A DNA stretch of 13,316 nucleotides from Paracoccaceae bacterium (lineage in GTDB: Bacteria > Pseudomonadota > Alphaproteobacteria > Rhodobacterales > Rhodobacteraceae): NCBI GenBank assembly GCA_026982255.1, contig JALSHL010000230.1, positions 1 to 13,316 on the forward strand, in the 5' to 3' direction. How positions within the stretch are numbered: position 1 is the first letter of the stretch; every line of letters starts with the position of its first letter. The notes beneath the pieces are model-generated. The model had not been told where the DNA came from and did no database searches. It saw nothing but the letters and a program-made list of their open reading frames with translations. Made by a program: the position numbers and the translations under genes. Of the stretch, positions 13,268-13,316 are shown piece by piece.

Positions 13268-13316
13268 TTAGGCCGGCTCCACCTTTGCCGCCGAGAATTT
13301 GAACTCCGGTATTTTT
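13268..13316 (-). CDS. C-terminal end of an unidentified protein (possible molybdopterin oxidoreductase/formate dehydrogenase)
   Basis: Only the last 15 codons are inside the window: minus-strand reading gives KIPEFKFSAAKVEPA and then TAA (13268-13270). The frame is convergent with yggS and ends just beyond the paired hairpins, which makes it plausible as a real gene end. The PEFK-F-A-V-E pattern reminds me of C-termini of formate dehydrogenase alpha subunits, where PE(F/Y)K is common, but this is recollection on very few residues. The other two minus frames run open to the window edge as well and cannot be excluded. Confidence 0.35.
   Translation of the reverse strand, partial: KIPEFKFSAAKVEPA

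Noticed and set aside
1..13316. A search by eye for CRISPR arrays, tRNAs, transposases, toxin-antitoxin pairs or phage genes
   Set aside because: No regularly spaced repeats, cloverleaf-like segments or matching protein motifs were found. All stretches over 300 bases are accounted for by the genes listed.

Overview
The window looks like chromosomal DNA of a GC-rich alphaproteobacterium, most likely a Rhodobacterales member. This is inferred from the Rhodobacter-type porin, the TIGR03862-type flavoprotein, the leuS-lptE-holA block and the dense packing of genes with 1-4 base overlaps. I see no tRNA, rRNA, transposase, integrase or CRISPR array. It reads as ordinary core and near-core genome, and I found no convincing novel defence or mobile system.

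Layout. (1) Positions 2-4560, plus strand: a five-gene run with overlapping stop and start codons. It holds a 5'-truncated type II haloacid dehalogenase, an alpha/beta hydrolase, a catabolic-type threonine/serine dehydratase, a DadA-like FAD oxidoreductase and a TIGR03862/HI0933-type flavoprotein. Its promoter lies outside the window. The content suggests catabolism of amino or small organic acids, but no substrate can be read from the sequence. (2) Positions 4557-6005: a divergent pair made of a small NTF2-like protein (minus) and a GlxA/FtrA-type AraC regulator (plus). Between and into their starts lie two near-identical 10-bp direct repeats 21 bp apart, a plausible binding site for the regulator. 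(3) Positions 5987-11217, minus strand: leuS, lptE and holA (linked in the same order in E. coli), followed by a glutathione S-transferase and an unrecognised two-helix membrane protein, probably one transcript. It links leucyl-tRNA charging, lipopolysaccharide export and the DNA polymerase clamp loader. (4) Positions 11218-12438: a 252-bp regulatory gap, then a strongly codon-biased outer-membrane porin with a hairpin in its leader and a clear intrinsic terminator. (5) Positions 12497-13153: yggS, a PLP-homeostasis protein. It is followed by two overlapping perfect hairpins and the last 15 codons of a minus-strand gene whose identity is uncertain.

The observations most worth a second look are the 21-bp-spaced direct repeats at the regulator start, the mutually exclusive hairpins at 13186-13241, the porin leader hairpin with a GCAA tetraloop, the convergent genes that overlap at their 3' ends with no terminator, and the unassigned membrane protein at the end of the leuS operon.
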